Part shown: piece after piece, positions 8,709 through 20,177 of the stretch
How positions within the stretch are numbered: position 1 is the first letter of the stretch
How the letters are laid out: the number at the start of each line of letters is the position of its first letter
NCBI RefSeq assembly: GCF_002097535.1
Contig: NZ_CP020772.1
Location: 868,001 to 932,000, forward strand
DNA from: Halobacillus mangrovi
GTDB taxonomy: Bacteria; Bacillota; Bacilli; Bacillales; Halobacillaceae
DNA: 64,000 nt
Direction: 5' to 3'
Notes under the pieces: model-generated
Database searches by the model: none
What the model was told of the DNA's origin: nothing
Seen by the model: only the letters and a program-made list of their open reading frames with translations
Made by a program: the position numbers and the translations under genes

Positions 8709-8755
8709 AGGTGTTCCTGAAAATCCCTCGCTTTCCACGGAGAAGGTGCACACCT
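8709..8755. repeat. Possible internally deleted derivative of the 120-bp repeat
   Basis: AGGTGT and ACACCT form 6-base ends around CCCTCGCTTTCCACGGAG, which is the reverse complement (with small changes) of the CCACGGAAAGCGAG end of the full repeat 50 bases further on. Confidence 0.35.
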
Positions 8756-8803
8756 ATAAAGAGTTAACCCTTATGAAGAATATTTCGAATGGCAAATATG
8801 GCA

Positions 8804-8925
8804 AGGTACATTAGGGGACAGCGAGACTCCTGTGGGATATGCGGGTTAGGTGAGACCCCGGAGAGCGATAGCTCGAGGAGGCTCAGCGCACGCCCACGGA
8901 AAGCGAGTTGTTCCCCAATGTACCT
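8804..8925 (+). repeat. 120-bp dispersed palindromic repeat, copy 1
   Basis: The core reads GCGAGACTCCTGTGGGA, GGTGAGACCCCG, GAGGAGGCTCAGC and CCCACGGAAAGCGAG, in that order. It is bounded by arms AGGTACATTAGGGGACA and TGTTCCCCAATGTACCT, which pair over 16 of 17 positions. The same core occurs at 27072-27194 (inverted) and 57308-57433. Similar sequences are scattered in alkaliphilic and halophilic Bacillaceae genomes (general knowledge). Confidence 0.85.
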
Positions 8926-9019
8926 TTCCCACTCAAACATCTTTAAATCAACAAATAACTGTTATGGATTAAAAAGAGATCAAAGGACCAAAAATGCACT
9001 CATTATCAAAGCCAACAAG

Positions 9020-9055
9020 TAGAGGCTCTCCCTTATTGGGAAAGCCTCTTTTTGT
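9020..9055 (+). terminator. Intrinsic terminator facing rightward
   Basis: AGAGGCTCTCCC and GGGAAAGCCTCT pair with one mismatch, and TTTTTGTTCT follows on the plus strand. The hairpin lies 6 bases beyond the stop of the minus-strand nucleotidase, but the T tract is on the plus side, where no gene ends nearby. Confidence 0.65.
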
Positions 9056-9061
9056 TCTAAA

Positions 9062-11143
9062 TTATTTCACTTCTTGCAAGAACAAATCGATCACTTTAGC
9101 ACTCTGTTGACGTGTAGCCTCACCAAATGGTTCAAAAGTGGTCTCATTGTGACCTTGCATGAATCCAAGGGAGTAGACATCCTGAATCGCATCAAGCGCT
9201 TCGCGGTCAACATTGTCGAGATCTGTGAATGGTAAGTCGTTTGTACCGCCGACAGTAGTACCAGTTTGTTTTTCATAAGCACGTTTGATCATCAATGCCA
9301 TTTCGTCGCGGTCTACCTCCATATTTGGACGGAACGTATTATCTTCATGTCCTTTAATTAATCCGTGTTCATATGCAGCATTGATTGCTTCTTGCATATC
9401 TTCTCTTACATATTTCAAATCTGAGAATGGAGCTTCTTCTGTCGCTTCTAATCCTAGACCGCGGACAAGCATCGCAGCGAATTGTAAGCGAGTCAGCGTT
9501 TTCTTAGGTCCAAACATGTCTTCAGTCATACCGTTCACGATGCCATGTCCGTAAAGGCGTTCAATGTGGTCATATCCCCAGTTATCACGGCTTACATCGT
9601 TAAATGGAAGGTGGATATTTACTCTGTTCTCATCGCCCATATTGATTGGGGAATTCGCTTTAATATAGCTCTTCATAATCTCTTCAAGCGCATCGTACTC
9701 ATTCACTAACTCTGTGTCAGGGAACATATCGTAGTCGTCTCCACCAGCAGCCAGGAAGTCATTCGTTGCAACGGTATATTCTTTGGTGAGGTCAACTTTC
9801 TGACCTTGAATCATTAAGTCTTTAACACGGTTTCCTTTTTCAGCTCTAGGATCTATTGAGAACGTCATTCCTGCTACGTGAGGGAAAGCACCTTTTGTTG
9901 CAGGATAATCGCTTACTCCGTGTTCAAGGGCATCCTTAACCGTTTGTCCAGTCATCTTCTTCGTTACAAGGTAGTTGCCGAATGGAGATACATTGATAAT
10001 TTCTCCTAATGTAATTTCACCTTTATCAATGGAAGCACGGATTCCGCCTCCGTTAGTAATCGCAAGATCGGCACCTGATTCAGCAAGCATGGCGTTTGTG
10101 ATCAAGTTTCCAAGATTCGTTTCGCTGGTACGAACAGAGCCGCGCTCTCCATTAAGGATAACTTCTGAGCTTCCTACGACCTCTGACATGATTTCATCCT
10201 GCTCAGCTTCGATATCAGTGATGACATCTTCCATTTCAGGATCTTTGTTTGTATCAGCAGCTTCTTCTTTTGTAATACGAGTTGGATTGATGGTAGTCAA
10301 ATTCTTCTCTCCATCAAATTCAAGGTCAACAATCCCAAGGTTTTTCGTATATTCCCCTGCACTGACAATCATCGTACTTGTACCATTGTCATCTGTATGA
10401 TCAACGGTGTGGCTGTGACCATCGACGATTAAGTCGATACCTTCTACGTTGTCAGCAAGCTTGATGGATGTTTCTGTGCTGGAAGCATCCGTGCCCAGGT
10501 GAGTAAGAGCGATAACCATGTCTACATTCTCTTCTTCGCGAAGTTTTTTGACCATGGCTTTTCCTTCATCAACGATGTCTGTGAATTCTAGACCTGTAAT
10601 GTTGTTAGGGTTCGTTTTGTAGGTAGTTTCTGGAGTAGTTAGACCAAAGACACCGATCTTAACGCCGTCAACCTCTTTAACGAAATGGGTGTCTAAAAAT
10701 TGGTTGTTTGTATCTTCGTGGCGGATATTTGCGCTGATCACTGGGAAGTTAGCCATATCTCTCAGTTCTAGCAGACGATCCTGGCCATAGTTAAAGTCAT
10801 GATTTCCGGCAGCCATTCCGTCATATTCCAGCTGATTCATAATATCAACGATACTAGAACCTTCTTCAAGTGTAGCGAAAGGAGTTCCGTGGAAGGTATC
10901 ACCTGCGTCTAAAAGCAGGGTGTTCGGGTTTTCCGCTTGAATATCCTCTGCCAAAGTAGCTAGTTTCGAGAATCCCATACCGTCATAGGCACCTTCAAAT
11001 ACACGACCATGAGAATCATTGGTATGTAGGATCGTGATTTTTGTGTTTTCAGCGGCTTGTACAAAATTCGTAGATGTACTAAAGCCAGTGACGGCCAAAA
11101 GCATGACAAATAAAGCCAACACACTTTTCTTAAACATGTGCAC
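9062..11143 (-). CDS. SLH-anchored 5'-nucleotidase/metallophosphatase
   Basis: A protein of 693 residues. The start is GTG at 11143, because GGAGG lies 8 bases away; the internal ATG at 11137 is too far. A signal peptide ends near residue 30 (FVQA). The calcineurin-like metal-binding blocks follow: TNDSHGR, DAGDTFHGTP, GNHDFNYG, THLG and DGHSH. A 5'-nucleotidase C-terminal domain follows with NGGGIRASI and AAGGDDYDMF. Residues 512-693 are three SLH domains that tie the enzyme to the cell wall polymer. It probably hydrolyses extracellular nucleotides for phosphate and nucleoside uptake. It is divergent from another SLH protein gene across 235 bases. Confidence 0.93.
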   Translation of the reverse strand: MHMFKKSVLALFVMLLAVTGFSTSTNFVQAAENTKITILHTNDSHGRVFEGAYDGMGFSKLATLAEDIQAENPNTLLLDAGDTFHGTPFATLEEGSSIVDIMNQLEYDGMAAGNHDFNYGQDRLLELRDMANFPVISANIRHEDTNNQFLDTHFVKEVDGVKIGVFGLTTPETTYKTNPNNITGLEFTDIVDEGKAMVKKLREEENVDMVIALTHLGTDASSTETSIKLADNVEGIDLIVDGHSHTVDHTDDNGTSTMIVSAGEYTKNLGIVDLEFDGEKNLTTINPTRITKEEAADTNKDPEMEDVITDIEAEQDEIMSEVVGSSEVILNGERGSVRTSETNLGNLITNAMLAESGADLAITNGGGIRASIDKGEITLGEIINVSPFGNYLVTKKMTGQTVKDALEHGVSDYPATKGAFPHVAGMTFSIDPRAEKGNRVKDLMIQGQKVDLTKEYTVATNDFLAAGGDDYDMFPDTELVNEYDALEEIMKSYIKANSPINMGDENRVNIHLPFNDVSRDNWGYDHIERLYGHGIVNGMTEDMFGPKKTLTRLQFAAMLVRGLGLEATEEAPFSDLKYVREDMQEAINAAYEHGLIKGHEDNTFRPNMEVDRDEMALMIKRAYEKQTGTTVGGTNDLPFTDLDNVDREALDAIQDVYSLGFMQGHNETTFEPFGEATRQQSAKVIDLFLQEVK

Positions 11144-11308
11144 GAAAAATTCCTCCTTGATGTGGTTTAGTTTTTTCCAACATTTCTATTATAATCTATG
11201 AAATCGATTCAAAGCACTAAAATAGTAGATTTATTTACAAAATAATTACAGAATTTTATAAACATTTTAAAAAGATTAGTAGATTTGATGAACACCCTCA
11301 AGAGGGAA

Positions 11309-11335
11309 TTGACTTCCTCGAATAGAATATATAAA
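11309..11335 (+). promoter_or_regulatory. Possible promoter of the SLH-CAP gene
   Basis: TTGACT and TATAAA are separated by only 15 bases, shorter than the ideal 17. The A and T content around it is high, so confidence is limited. Confidence 0.35.
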
Positions 11336-11378
11336 ACTAGTATTATAGAAACTATTTACAAAAGAGGAGGAATAATCA

Positions 11379-12413
11379 TTGAAATTCATAGGGTCGACGA
11401 TTTTTTCTTTAGCTCTCATGCTTTCTGTTTTTACTGGAACGGCAAGCGCATCAAGCACCTTCCAGGACGTCGATCAAGTTCCTTGGGCAGTCGAGGAAAT
11501 TGAATACTTACATGATCAAGGCATTGTTCAGGGATATGGGGACGGGCGGTTTGGACCCGAGGATAACATTACTCGCGCTCAGGCAGCGTTAATGCTTGTC
11601 AATGCTCTGTATCCAAACGAACAAGCAAACCAGGCACCAGCTTTCAGTGATGTATCAGGAGACAATTTTTACGCGAATGCTATTGCTTTAGCGAATGAAA
11701 AAGGCCTGATTAGTGGGTATCCGAATGGAACATTCAAGCCTTCTGAATCGATTACAAGAGCTGAAGCGGCTGTAATCATTGATAACGCCTACGATGTAGA
11801 AAGAGCAGGCGGTGCGGTGGAGTTCAGCGATGTGGCATCCATAAAGTGGGCGCAAGGATCCGTTCTTGATTTATCGTCTCAGCAAATCATCAACGGGTAT
11901 CCAGACGGAACCTTTAGGCCAAACCACAGTATTGATCGAGCTGAATATGCAGTAATGGTAGCAGCAGCGATGGACCAATCGTTTATCAAACAAGAAGAGC
12001 AAACCTCTGATTCTGGTAATCAAGAGATAACGGCATTTGAGAAACAAGTAGTTGTACTGACGAACGAAGAAAGAACAAGCAGAGGTTTGGAACCGCTGAC
12101 AATCGATACAGAATTATCGAAGGTCGCTGACGAGAAATCTCGAGACATGATTAATAAAGGGTATTTTGCACACGAATCGCCGACGTACGGCTCACCGTTT
12201 GATATGATGGGCGAATTTGGAATCACTTATGAGAGTGCCGCTGAAAATATCGCAGCAGGCATGCAGACTCCAGAGGGAGTAGTCAATGCGTGGATGGATA
12301 GTCCAGGACATAAAATGAATATCTTAGATCCTGATTTGACACATATCGGGATTGGTCACGTGGAAGGTGGAGGTTACGGCCACTACTGGACACAAATGTT
12401 TATACAAAAATAA
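11379..12413 (+). CDS. SLH-domain protein with a CAP (SCP/PR1-like) domain
   Basis: A protein of 344 residues that starts with TTG at 11379, 8 bases after GAGGAGG. A signal peptide ends near residue 24 (TASA). Three SLH domains follow at about 27-70, 88-135 and 145-192, each with the GYxDGxFxP and ITRAxAA pattern. A CAP domain at about 222-342 carries LTNEERTSRGLEPL, YFAHESP, AENIAAG, WMDSPGHKMNILD and HYWTQMF, as in YkwD-type bacterial CAP proteins. It should sit on the cell surface; the function of bacterial CAP domains is not settled. It is divergent from the SLH nucleotidase. Confidence 0.9.
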   Translation: MKFIGSTIFSLALMLSVFTGTASASSTFQDVDQVPWAVEEIEYLHDQGIVQGYGDGRFGPEDNITRAQAALMLVNALYPNEQANQAPAFSDVSGDNFYANAIALANEKGLISGYPNGTFKPSESITRAEAAVIIDNAYDVERAGGAVEFSDVASIKWAQGSVLDLSSQQIINGYPDGTFRPNHSIDRAEYAVMVAAAMDQSFIKQEEQTSDSGNQEITAFEKQVVVLTNEERTSRGLEPLTIDTELSKVADEKSRDMINKGYFAHESPTYGSPFDMMGEFGITYESAAENIAAGMQTPEGVVNAWMDSPGHKMNILDPDLTHIGIGHVEGGGYGHYWTQMFIQK

Positions 12414-12416
12414 ACT

Positions 12417-12452
12417 AAAAGCTGCTGGGGAAATTCCTCAGCAGCTTTTTTC
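12417..12452 (+). terminator. Intrinsic terminator after the SLH-CAP gene
   Basis: AAAAGCTGCTGGGGAA pairs with TTCCTCAGCAGCTTTT with one G-T pair; TTTTTT follows. Confidence 0.9.
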
Positions 12453-12513
12453 TGAGGTAGGGAGGGGATATCAGGGTATAGTAATGAATAATAAGATATG
12501 GAAGGAGTGTCAC

Positions 12514-12615
12514 ATGTCTGAGCCGAATTTTTATAAAGGATGCTTGTGGGGGACACTGATTTCAATTCCATTATGGATCCTCGGGTTATTAACAGCGTGG
12601 AAATTTTTTAAATAA
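12514..12615 (+). CDS. 33-residue single-pass membrane peptide
   Basis: A small gene with AAGGAG 6 bases before its ATG. The product (MSEPNFYKGCLWGTLISIPL, then WILGLLTAWKFFK) has one hydrophobic helix at about residues 9-29 and a basic end. It resembles the 37-residue product at 20502-20615: both have F-x-x-G-x-x-W in front of a hydrophobic stretch containing SIPLW, then a Trp-Lys end. That conservation, with good ribosome sites in both, argues that it is translated. The function is unknown. Confidence 0.6.
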   Translation: MSEPNFYKGCLWGTLISIPLWILGLLTAWKFFK

Positions 12616-12678
12616 CCCCTATCTTTTTTTACTTCATAACCGTTTATAAGGGTGAGAGGTTTGGAAAGGAGTAGAGAA

Positions 12679-13329
12679 ATGAACCGGTTAACCGTTTTAA
12701 AAACCAAAAGCAATCATCAGCTTCCGGAAAACTGGTGGGAGAATCTACAGCGGTATGGACTATTTTTATCAAAGAATCAGTGGGATGGAGAAGACCTGGC
12801 GCAAGAAGCCATTACGAAGGCACTTCTTAAGTACCCACAGGAAGAGTGGTCGCTTGCACTGTTGAAAAAAGTGACTTATCACACGTGGATTGATCAAATG
12901 CGTAAACGAGAAAAGGAAGAACTCAGTGAATCTGTTAACGAAATGAAACCGAACATAGATGTACGTCTTAATGAAGAAGCGCTCGATCAATTACTGACTC
13001 AGCTCACAGCAAAACAGGCAGTCACCTTTTTCCTGAAGGAAGTCTTCCTTTACAAGTCTCATGAATTGGCTGATTATCTCGGCATGAGTGAAGAAGCTGT
13101 GAAAGGTACACTGCAAAGAGCAAAACGCAGACTTCACTACAAAGGAATACGATCGATTCAGCCGATGGATGAGGAGGATTATGAAGTACTTTATCCACTA
13201 TTCAGAAACGCTTTGATAACGAATGATCCTTCCCGGTTGTTAGAGATAGCTCTATTGCTCAAAGGATTCACTTCTACTCGAATCCTTTCCAAAAAACAAA
13301 GCTTCTCTCCTATGTGCGCAGCTGCTTAG
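12679..13329 (+). CDS. ECF-type sigma-70 family RNA polymerase sigma factor
   Basis: A protein of 216 residues from the ATG at 12679, 7 bases after AAAGGAG; the longer GTG start at 12652 has no ribosome site. Region 2 is visible as NQWDGEDLAQEAITKALLKYP and HTWIDQMRKREKEE. Region 4 is visible as KSHELADYLGMSEEAVKGTLQRAKRRL with a helix-turn-helix. A tail of about 50 residues follows region 4. No anti-sigma factor gene adjoins it, which is unusual. A clpP paralogue starts 19 bases downstream, so the two are probably cotranscribed and the sigma factor activity may depend on proteolysis (inference). Confidence 0.85.
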   Translation: MNRLTVLKTKSNHQLPENWWENLQRYGLFLSKNQWDGEDLAQEAITKALLKYPQEEWSLALLKKVTYHTWIDQMRKREKEELSESVNEMKPNIDVRLNEEALDQLLTQLTAKQAVTFFLKEVFLYKSHELADYLGMSEEAVKGTLQRAKRRLHYKGIRSIQPMDEEDYEVLYPLFRNALITNDPSRLLEIALLLKGFTSTRILSKKQSFSPMCAAA

Positions 13330-13348
13330 GATTTAGGAGGATAAAACG

Positions 13349-13921
13349 ATGGCTACGATTCCGTATGTCATTGAACAAGTAAGAAACGGTGAACGTTCCT
13401 ATGATATTTATTCCCGGTTGTTAAAAGATCGTATTGTCATACTAGGGGATGAAATTAATGATCATGTAGCGAATACAGTCGTTGCTCAGCTATTGTTTTT
13501 ATCAGCTGATGATCCAGATAAAGATATTTCCCTTTATATTAATAGTCCGGGCGGCTCTACGTCAGCAGGGTTTGCCATCTTTGACACGATGAAGCACATC
13601 AAGCCTGATGTCCGGACCATTTGTACTGGGATGGCCGCCTCCTTTGGAGCGATATTGTTACTGGCAGGGGAAAAAGGCAAGCGTTATGCCCTTCCAAATA
13701 GTGAAGTAATGATTCACCAGCCGCTTGGCGGAGCTAAAGGACAGGCGACAGATATTGAAATTTCCGCCCGTCGGATATTGAAGCTGAAAGACCAGGTCAA
13801 TCAAATTATTGCCGATCACACAGGCCAGTCACCAGAAAAAGTACGTGAAGATATGGAACGGGATTACTTCATGAGTGCCGAAGAAGCAAAAGACTATGGC
13901 ATCATCGATCAAATCCTGTAG
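13349..13921 (+). CDS. clpP: ATP-dependent Clp protease proteolytic subunit paralogue
   Basis: A protein of 190 residues with all three catalytic residues at the usual positions: Ser98 in GMAASFGA, His123 in MIHQPLGG and Asp172 in ERDYFMS. The strictly common GMAASMGA is GMAASFGA here, so position 99 is Phe instead of Met. ClpP forms a 14-subunit chamber that degrades proteins fed by Clp ATPases. It lies directly after an ECF sigma factor rather than in the standard stand-alone clpP context, and no CtsR box was recognised upstream. It is therefore likely a second ClpP with a special role. It is followed by hairpin-family copy 1. Confidence 0.9.
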   Translation: MATIPYVIEQVRNGERSYDIYSRLLKDRIVILGDEINDHVANTVVAQLLFLSADDPDKDISLYINSPGGSTSAGFAIFDTMKHIKPDVRTICTGMAASFGAILLLAGEKGKRYALPNSEVMIHQPLGGAKGQATDIEISARRILKLKDQVNQIIADHTGQSPEKVREDMERDYFMSAEEAKDYGIIDQIL

Positions 13922-13944
13922 TAGATGAGGATATTTACTATTAA

Positions 13945-13983
13945 CCCCCTCAGGTCATCCAGATTCTGGATGACCTGAGGGGG
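13945..13983. repeat. Hairpin family copy 1 (CCTCAGGTCATCCAGA), after clpP
   Basis: 19-base arms CCCCCTCAGGTCATCCAGA and TCTGGATGACCTGAGGGGG pair perfectly around one T. It begins 24 bases after the clpP stop. TGTTTATT follows, so it may terminate transcription. Confidence 0.9.
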
Positions 13984-14005
13984 GTGTTTATTCCAGAAGC
14001 TAATA

Positions 14006-14035
14006 TTGACAGAAATTTAAGAAAGCGGTTACAAT
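14006..14035 (+). promoter_or_regulatory. hut promoter with overlapping cre-like site
   Basis: TTGACA at 14006-14011 and TACAAT at 14030-14035 are separated by 18 bases. AGAAAGCGGTTACA at 14020-14033 matches the cre consensus except for the first base and overlaps the -10 box. CcpA repression of hut is known in B. subtilis. Confidence 0.75.
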
Positions 14036-14075
14036 TTAAGTAGTTATTAGTTATGAGACGAATGTGGTGAATGAG

Positions 14076-14513
14076 ATGACGCAGAAAATTCAAATCGGCA
14101 AACTGGCTATGCTTGTAGCTTCGCTCACCCCTGATGAGCTTGAGCCTTTTGCTGCTTCACTTGAAGAAGTTCAGTATTGTCAGGGAAAAGCGGGTTCCAT
14201 GGATATTCAGAAGGTCATTGCGGCAGTAGAGACCGCAGCGAAACGAAACGGAATCATTTCGCAAGATGTGTACAGGGAAACACACGCCTTGTATCACGCC
14301 ATTTTAGAGTCCCTTGAGGGGGTTATGCGCGGTCAGCTTGGCGTCGGTAATATGATGCGTACGGTTGGACTTCGCTTTGCTATTGTCCGGGGAGAGCCTT
14401 ATGACCGTAAAGAGGAAGGCGACTGGATTGCTGTCGCTTTTTACGGAACAATTGGAGCCCCGGTTAAAGGTTTGGAACACGAGACATTTGGACTTGGTAT
14501 TAATCATATATAA
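14076..14513 (+). CDS. hutP: Hut operon positive regulator HutP (RNA-binding antiterminator)
   Basis: A protein of 145 residues from the ATG at 14076, which matches the start of B. subtilis HutP; a GTG 12 bases upstream is possible. The conserved core is present: [43 protein letters not shown] and the end [19 protein letters not shown]. HutP is a hexamer that binds L-histidine and Mg2+, then binds NAG repeats in the hut mRNA and lets polymerase pass a terminator before hutH. That terminator is present at 14547-14589, directly after this gene. Confidence 0.95.
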   Translation: MTQKIQIGKLAMLVASLTPDELEPFAASLEEVQYCQGKAGSMDIQKVIAAVETAAKRNGIISQDVYRETHALYHAILESLEGVMRGQLGVGNMMRTVGLRFAIVRGEPYDRKEEGDWIAVAFYGTIGAPVKGLEHETFGLGINHI

Positions 14514-14589
14514 ATAAGTAAGTAGCCTATAGTCATAAGTTATGAGGAGGCGACAATGGTATTTCTATGCCATTGTCGTCTCTTTTTTT
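14514..14589 (+). promoter_or_regulatory. HutP-controlled terminator between hutP and hutH
   Basis: GAGGCGACAATGG and CCATTGTCGTCTC (14547-14559, 14570-14582) form a stem with one G-T pair, and TTTTTTT follows. The stretch just before it holds several AAG/TAG triplets (GTAAGTAGCCTATAGTCATAAG region), the kind of NAG motifs HutP binds. The position between hutP and hutH is the same as in B. subtilis. Confidence 0.85.
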
Positions 14590-14631
14590 AGTCAAATGTC
14601 TTAAGAACATAAAAAGAAAGGGGGAGAGGAT

Positions 14632-16173
14632 ATGATTGTTTTAGACGGAAATCATTTATCAATCGAGCAGATGAAAGAGATTTGCTTTCAGCATGAAGCT
14701 GTCAAAATTTCTGAAGAAAGCCTGCAGAACGTCCGTGCTAGTCGTCGTTCTGTCGAGGCTATTGTTAAAAATGGAGATACGGTTTACGGCATTAACACAG
14801 GCTTCGGCAAGTTGAGCGATGTAAGAATTCCCGATCAGGAAGTCGATACATTACAGCTCCATTTGATCCGCTCTCATGCGTGTGGAGTCGGGGAGCCTTT
14901 TCCAGAAGTAGTCAGCCGAGCGATGACGGTGCTTCGGTTGAATGCTTTGCTGAAAGGTGTGTCTGGAGTAAGAGAAGAGATCGTCGTCCGTTTATGCGAA
15001 CTCGTGAACTTGCACATACATCCGAGAATTCCATCTCAGGGATCCCTTGGTGCTTCCGGGGATTTAGCACCTTTATCCCATTTAGCGCTCGTGCTTATGG
15101 GGGAAGGAGAAGTTTTTTATAAAGGTGAGGTTCATAAGACTGTTTATATTTACGAAAAACTGGGGCTCAAGCCGATTCAATTGAAAGCGAAGGAAGGGTT
15201 AGCTCTTATTAATGGCACGCAGGCGATGACAGCTGTGGGGGTCATAAATTATATCGAAGCGGAACAGCTGGCTTTAGCTTGCGACTGGGCTGGTTCGATG
15301 ACGCTGGAAGCACTGGAAGGAATCATTGACGCCTTTCACCCTGCGATCCACGAAGCAAGAGGTTACAAAGAACAAATGGAAGTGGCAAGAAGAATCCGGG
15401 AGATTACAGCAGGCAGCCGCCTCCTCACCTACCAGGGGGAAAAGCGTGTGCAAGACGCTTACTCGCTCCGCTGCATTCCTCAAGTTCACGGGGCCACGTG
15501 GCAAACGCTCTCGTATGTCAAAGACAAACTGGAAATTGAAATGAATGCGGCAACGGATAATCCTCTTATTTTAAATGAAGGGAGTCTTGTCGTTTCCGGA
15601 GGTAACTTCCACGGACAGCCAATTGCTTTAGCGATGGACTTTTTAAAAATCGGTATGAGTGAGCTGGCAAACATATCAGAGCGTAGAGTCGAACGGTTGG
15701 TCAATCCGCAGTTGAACGACCTGCCGCCTTTTCTCAGTGTCGATCCTGGTGTGCAGTCTGGAGCTATGATTATGCAATATGTCGCAGCTTCGCTTGTGTC
15801 GGAAAATAAAACCCTTGCCCATCCGGCAAGTGTAGATTCGATTCCTTCCTCAGCCAATCAAGAAGATCATGTAAGCATGGGGACAATCGGTGCCAGGCAT
15901 GCCTCAATGATCATTGAAAATGCGTACAAAGTCGTAGCGATTGAACTCATTTGCGCCATGCAGGCCTTAGAGTATCGAGGGATAGAAAAAGCAGCTCCTG
16001 TAACGAAGAGTTTGTGGGAAGCAGCGAGGACCATCGTGCCTTCTATAGTAGAAGATCGCGTCTTTTCAAACGATATTGATAAACTGACGAAATGGCTGAA
16101 AGGGGATCAGTTTGAATGGAATGCGTGGCAATCGTATTCAGAAGGGGGAAGGCATTATGTCGAAAACACGTAG
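14632..16173 (+). CDS. hutH: Histidine ammonia-lyase
   Basis: A protein of 513 residues, the normal family length (about 508). It removes ammonia from L-histidine to give urocanate, the first step of histidine breakdown. The motif [14 protein letters not shown] holds Ala141-Ser142-Gly143, which cyclise to the MIO electrophile. Other marks are [10 protein letters not shown] near the N-terminus and [12 protein letters not shown] near residue 405. The start has a strong AAAGGGGGAGAGG site. The stop overlaps the next gene, hutU, by 17 bases. Confidence 0.97.
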   Translation: MIVLDGNHLSIEQMKEICFQHEAVKISEESLQNVRASRRSVEAIVKNGDTVYGINTGFGKLSDVRIPDQEVDTLQLHLIRSHACGVGEPFPEVVSRAMTVLRLNALLKGVSGVREEIVVRLCELVNLHIHPRIPSQGSLGASGDLAPLSHLALVLMGEGEVFYKGEVHKTVYIYEKLGLKPIQLKAKEGLALINGTQAMTAVGVINYIEAEQLALACDWAGSMTLEALEGIIDAFHPAIHEARGYKEQMEVARRIREITAGSRLLTYQGEKRVQDAYSLRCIPQVHGATWQTLSYVKDKLEIEMNAATDNPLILNEGSLVVSGGNFHGQPIALAMDFLKIGMSELANISERRVERLVNPQLNDLPPFLSVDPGVQSGAMIMQYVAASLVSENKTLAHPASVDSIPSSANQEDHVSMGTIGARHASMIIENAYKVVAIELICAMQALEYRGIEKAAPVTKSLWEAARTIVPSIVEDRVFSNDIDKLTKWLKGDQFEWNAWQSYSEGGRHYVENT

Positions 16174-17812
16174 TATAAGCGCGAAACGAGGTACGGATCT
16201 TGAATGTCTCGGTTGGGAGCAGGAAGCTGTCTTACGAATGTTATGCAACAACCTTGATCCGGAAGTCGCTGAAAAACCCGAGGAACTGGTCGTTTATGGA
16301 GGAATAGGGAAAGCGGCACGAAACTGGGAGTCTTTCGAGGCTATCGTCACAACATTAAAGCAGCTGAAAAAAGATGAAACGATGCTGGTCCAATCAGGAA
16401 AGCCTGTTGGAGTATTTCGAACACATGAAGCAGCTCCTAGAGTGCTACTGTCCAATTCAGTACTCGTTCCAAAATGGGCTAACTGGGAGCACTTTCACGA
16501 GCTCGACCGGAAAGGATTGATGATGTATGGCCAAATGACAGCAGGAAGCTGGATCTACATCGGCTCTCAAGGAATTTTACAAGGGACCTACGAGACGTTT
16601 GCATCGCTTGCAGAGAAACATTTTGGTGGTACGTTAAAAGGAACGATCACTCTGACGGCAGGCCTTGGAGGCATGGGAGGAGCACAGCCTTTAGCAATCA
16701 CGATGAACAATGGAGTTGTCATCGCAGTGGAGATAGACGCTGATCGGATTCAAAAACGTTTAGCTTCAGGATATTGCGACCAGAAAGCTAACTCCATTGA
16801 CGAAGCCCTGCTAATGGCAGAGGAAGCGAAACAGCAGGGCAAGCCGCTTTCCATTGCTCTCTTAGGAAATGCCGCTGAAATCCATCATCAATTGCTGGAT
16901 AAAGGCGTAGAGATTGATATAGTTACGGATCAGACATCCGCTCACGACCCTTTAAATGGTTACATTCCAGAAGGGTTTTCACTAGCTGAAGCCGCAGAAC
17001 TCCGCCAAAAAGATACGGAACGATATGTGCAGTTAGCCTCAAAATCTATGGCGAAACACGTAAAAGCGATGCTTGCTTTTCAAAAGAAAGGCTCTATTGT
17101 CTTTGACTACGGCAATAACATTCGCCAGGTGGCCTTTGATGAAGGGGTGAAAGATGCGTTCGCTTTCCCGGGGTTTGTCCCTGCCTACATCCGCCCGTTA
17201 TTTTGTGAAGGGAAGGGACCGTTCCGCTGGGCGGCTTTATCTGGAGATCCAGAGGATATCTACCGTACGGATCGGCTGATTAAAGAACTTTTTCCGGATA
17301 ATGACAAGCTGATCAGGTGGATCGATATGGCACAGGAAAAAGTCCAGTTCCAGGGACTTCCTTCAAGAATATGCTGGCTCGGTTATGGTGAGCGTGCAAA
17401 AATGGGTCTCGCCATCAATGAACTGGTCAAAACCGGTGAATTAAAAGCGCCTATTGTCATTGGAAGAGACCACCTGGACTGCGGATCGGTCGCTTCCCCA
17501 AATAGAGAAACAGAAGCGATGAAAGATGGCAGTGACGCTGTGGGAGACTGGGCGGTATTGAATGCGCTCATCAACACAGCAGCTGGTGGTTCGTGGATTT
17601 CCTTCCACCATGGCGGCGGTGTTGGTATGGGTTACTCACTTCATGCAGGTATGGTCGCTGTCGCCGACGGTACGGACCTGGCAAAAGAACGATTAGAACG
17701 CGTATTGACGACAGATCCTGGTATGGGAATTTTAAGGCATGCTGACGCTGGTTATGAAAAAGCAGAAGAGATGGCGAAAAAGCATCACATTGGAATTTTT
17801 GATCAATCATAA
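16157..17812 (+). CDS. hutU: Urocanate hydratase
   Basis: A protein of 551 residues from the ATG at 16157, preceded by GAAGGGGGAAGG; this start matches known HutU N-termini better than the upstream ATG at 16112 inside hutH. The enzyme converts urocanate to imidazolone propionate with tightly bound NAD+. Visible marks are [19 protein letters not shown] sequence ([14 protein letters not shown]), the nucleotide segment [20 protein letters not shown] and [15 protein letters not shown] near the C-terminus. The start overlaps hutH. Confidence 0.97.
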   Translation: MSKTRSISAKRGTDLECLGWEQEAVLRMLCNNLDPEVAEKPEELVVYGGIGKAARNWESFEAIVTTLKQLKKDETMLVQSGKPVGVFRTHEAAPRVLLSNSVLVPKWANWEHFHELDRKGLMMYGQMTAGSWIYIGSQGILQGTYETFASLAEKHFGGTLKGTITLTAGLGGMGGAQPLAITMNNGVVIAVEIDADRIQKRLASGYCDQKANSIDEALLMAEEAKQQGKPLSIALLGNAAEIHHQLLDKGVEIDIVTDQTSAHDPLNGYIPEGFSLAEAAELRQKDTERYVQLASKSMAKHVKAMLAFQKKGSIVFDYGNNIRQVAFDEGVKDAFAFPGFVPAYIRPLFCEGKGPFRWAALSGDPEDIYRTDRLIKELFPDNDKLIRWIDMAQEKVQFQGLPSRICWLGYGERAKMGLAINELVKTGELKAPIVIGRDHLDCGSVASPNRETEAMKDGSDAVGDWAVLNALINTAAGGSWISFHHGGGVGMGYSLHAGMVAVADGTDLAKERLERVLTTDPGMGILRHADAGYEKAEEMAKKHHIGIFDQS

Positions 17813-17847
17813 TTCATTTAAGATGAAAAAATAATCATCTGCCATAG

Positions 17848-20041
<2,194 letters not shown>

Positions 20042-20177
20042 TAATAGGTGGTAAGAACTAGAAATGAAAGAGTAGATTCGCATATAGTTTCCTGAAATTC
20101 GAAATTTTGTTAAAAAAACTGAGTTTTCGTTCTAGAAATACCCACTCTCCTTTTTGATTAATTGAAAATAAGAAAGA

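Larger units (their letters stand above)
8508..9019. other. Intergenic region holding a dispersed repeat, no gene seen
   Basis: About 510 bases without a convincing gene. The reading frame at 8789-9022 lies mostly inside the repeat at 8804-8925 and has no ribosome site, so it is not called. The stretch 8508-8700 is AT-rich with no clear signal. A short fragment related to the end of the repeat sits at 8709-8755. Confidence 0.6.

Noticed and set aside
8804..8925. The 120-bp repeat as an insertion sequence
   Set aside because: It is far too short to encode a transposase, and none lies near any copy. A non-autonomous element remains possible.
8789..9022. Open reading frame of 77 codons on the plus strand
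   Set aside because: It lies largely inside dispersed repeat copy 1, has no ribosome site, and its composition reflects the repeat core rather than a protein.
9975..10400. 141-codon frame on the plus strand inside the nucleotidase gene
   Set aside because: It is antisense to well-conserved coding sequence and has no ribosome site or recognisable product.
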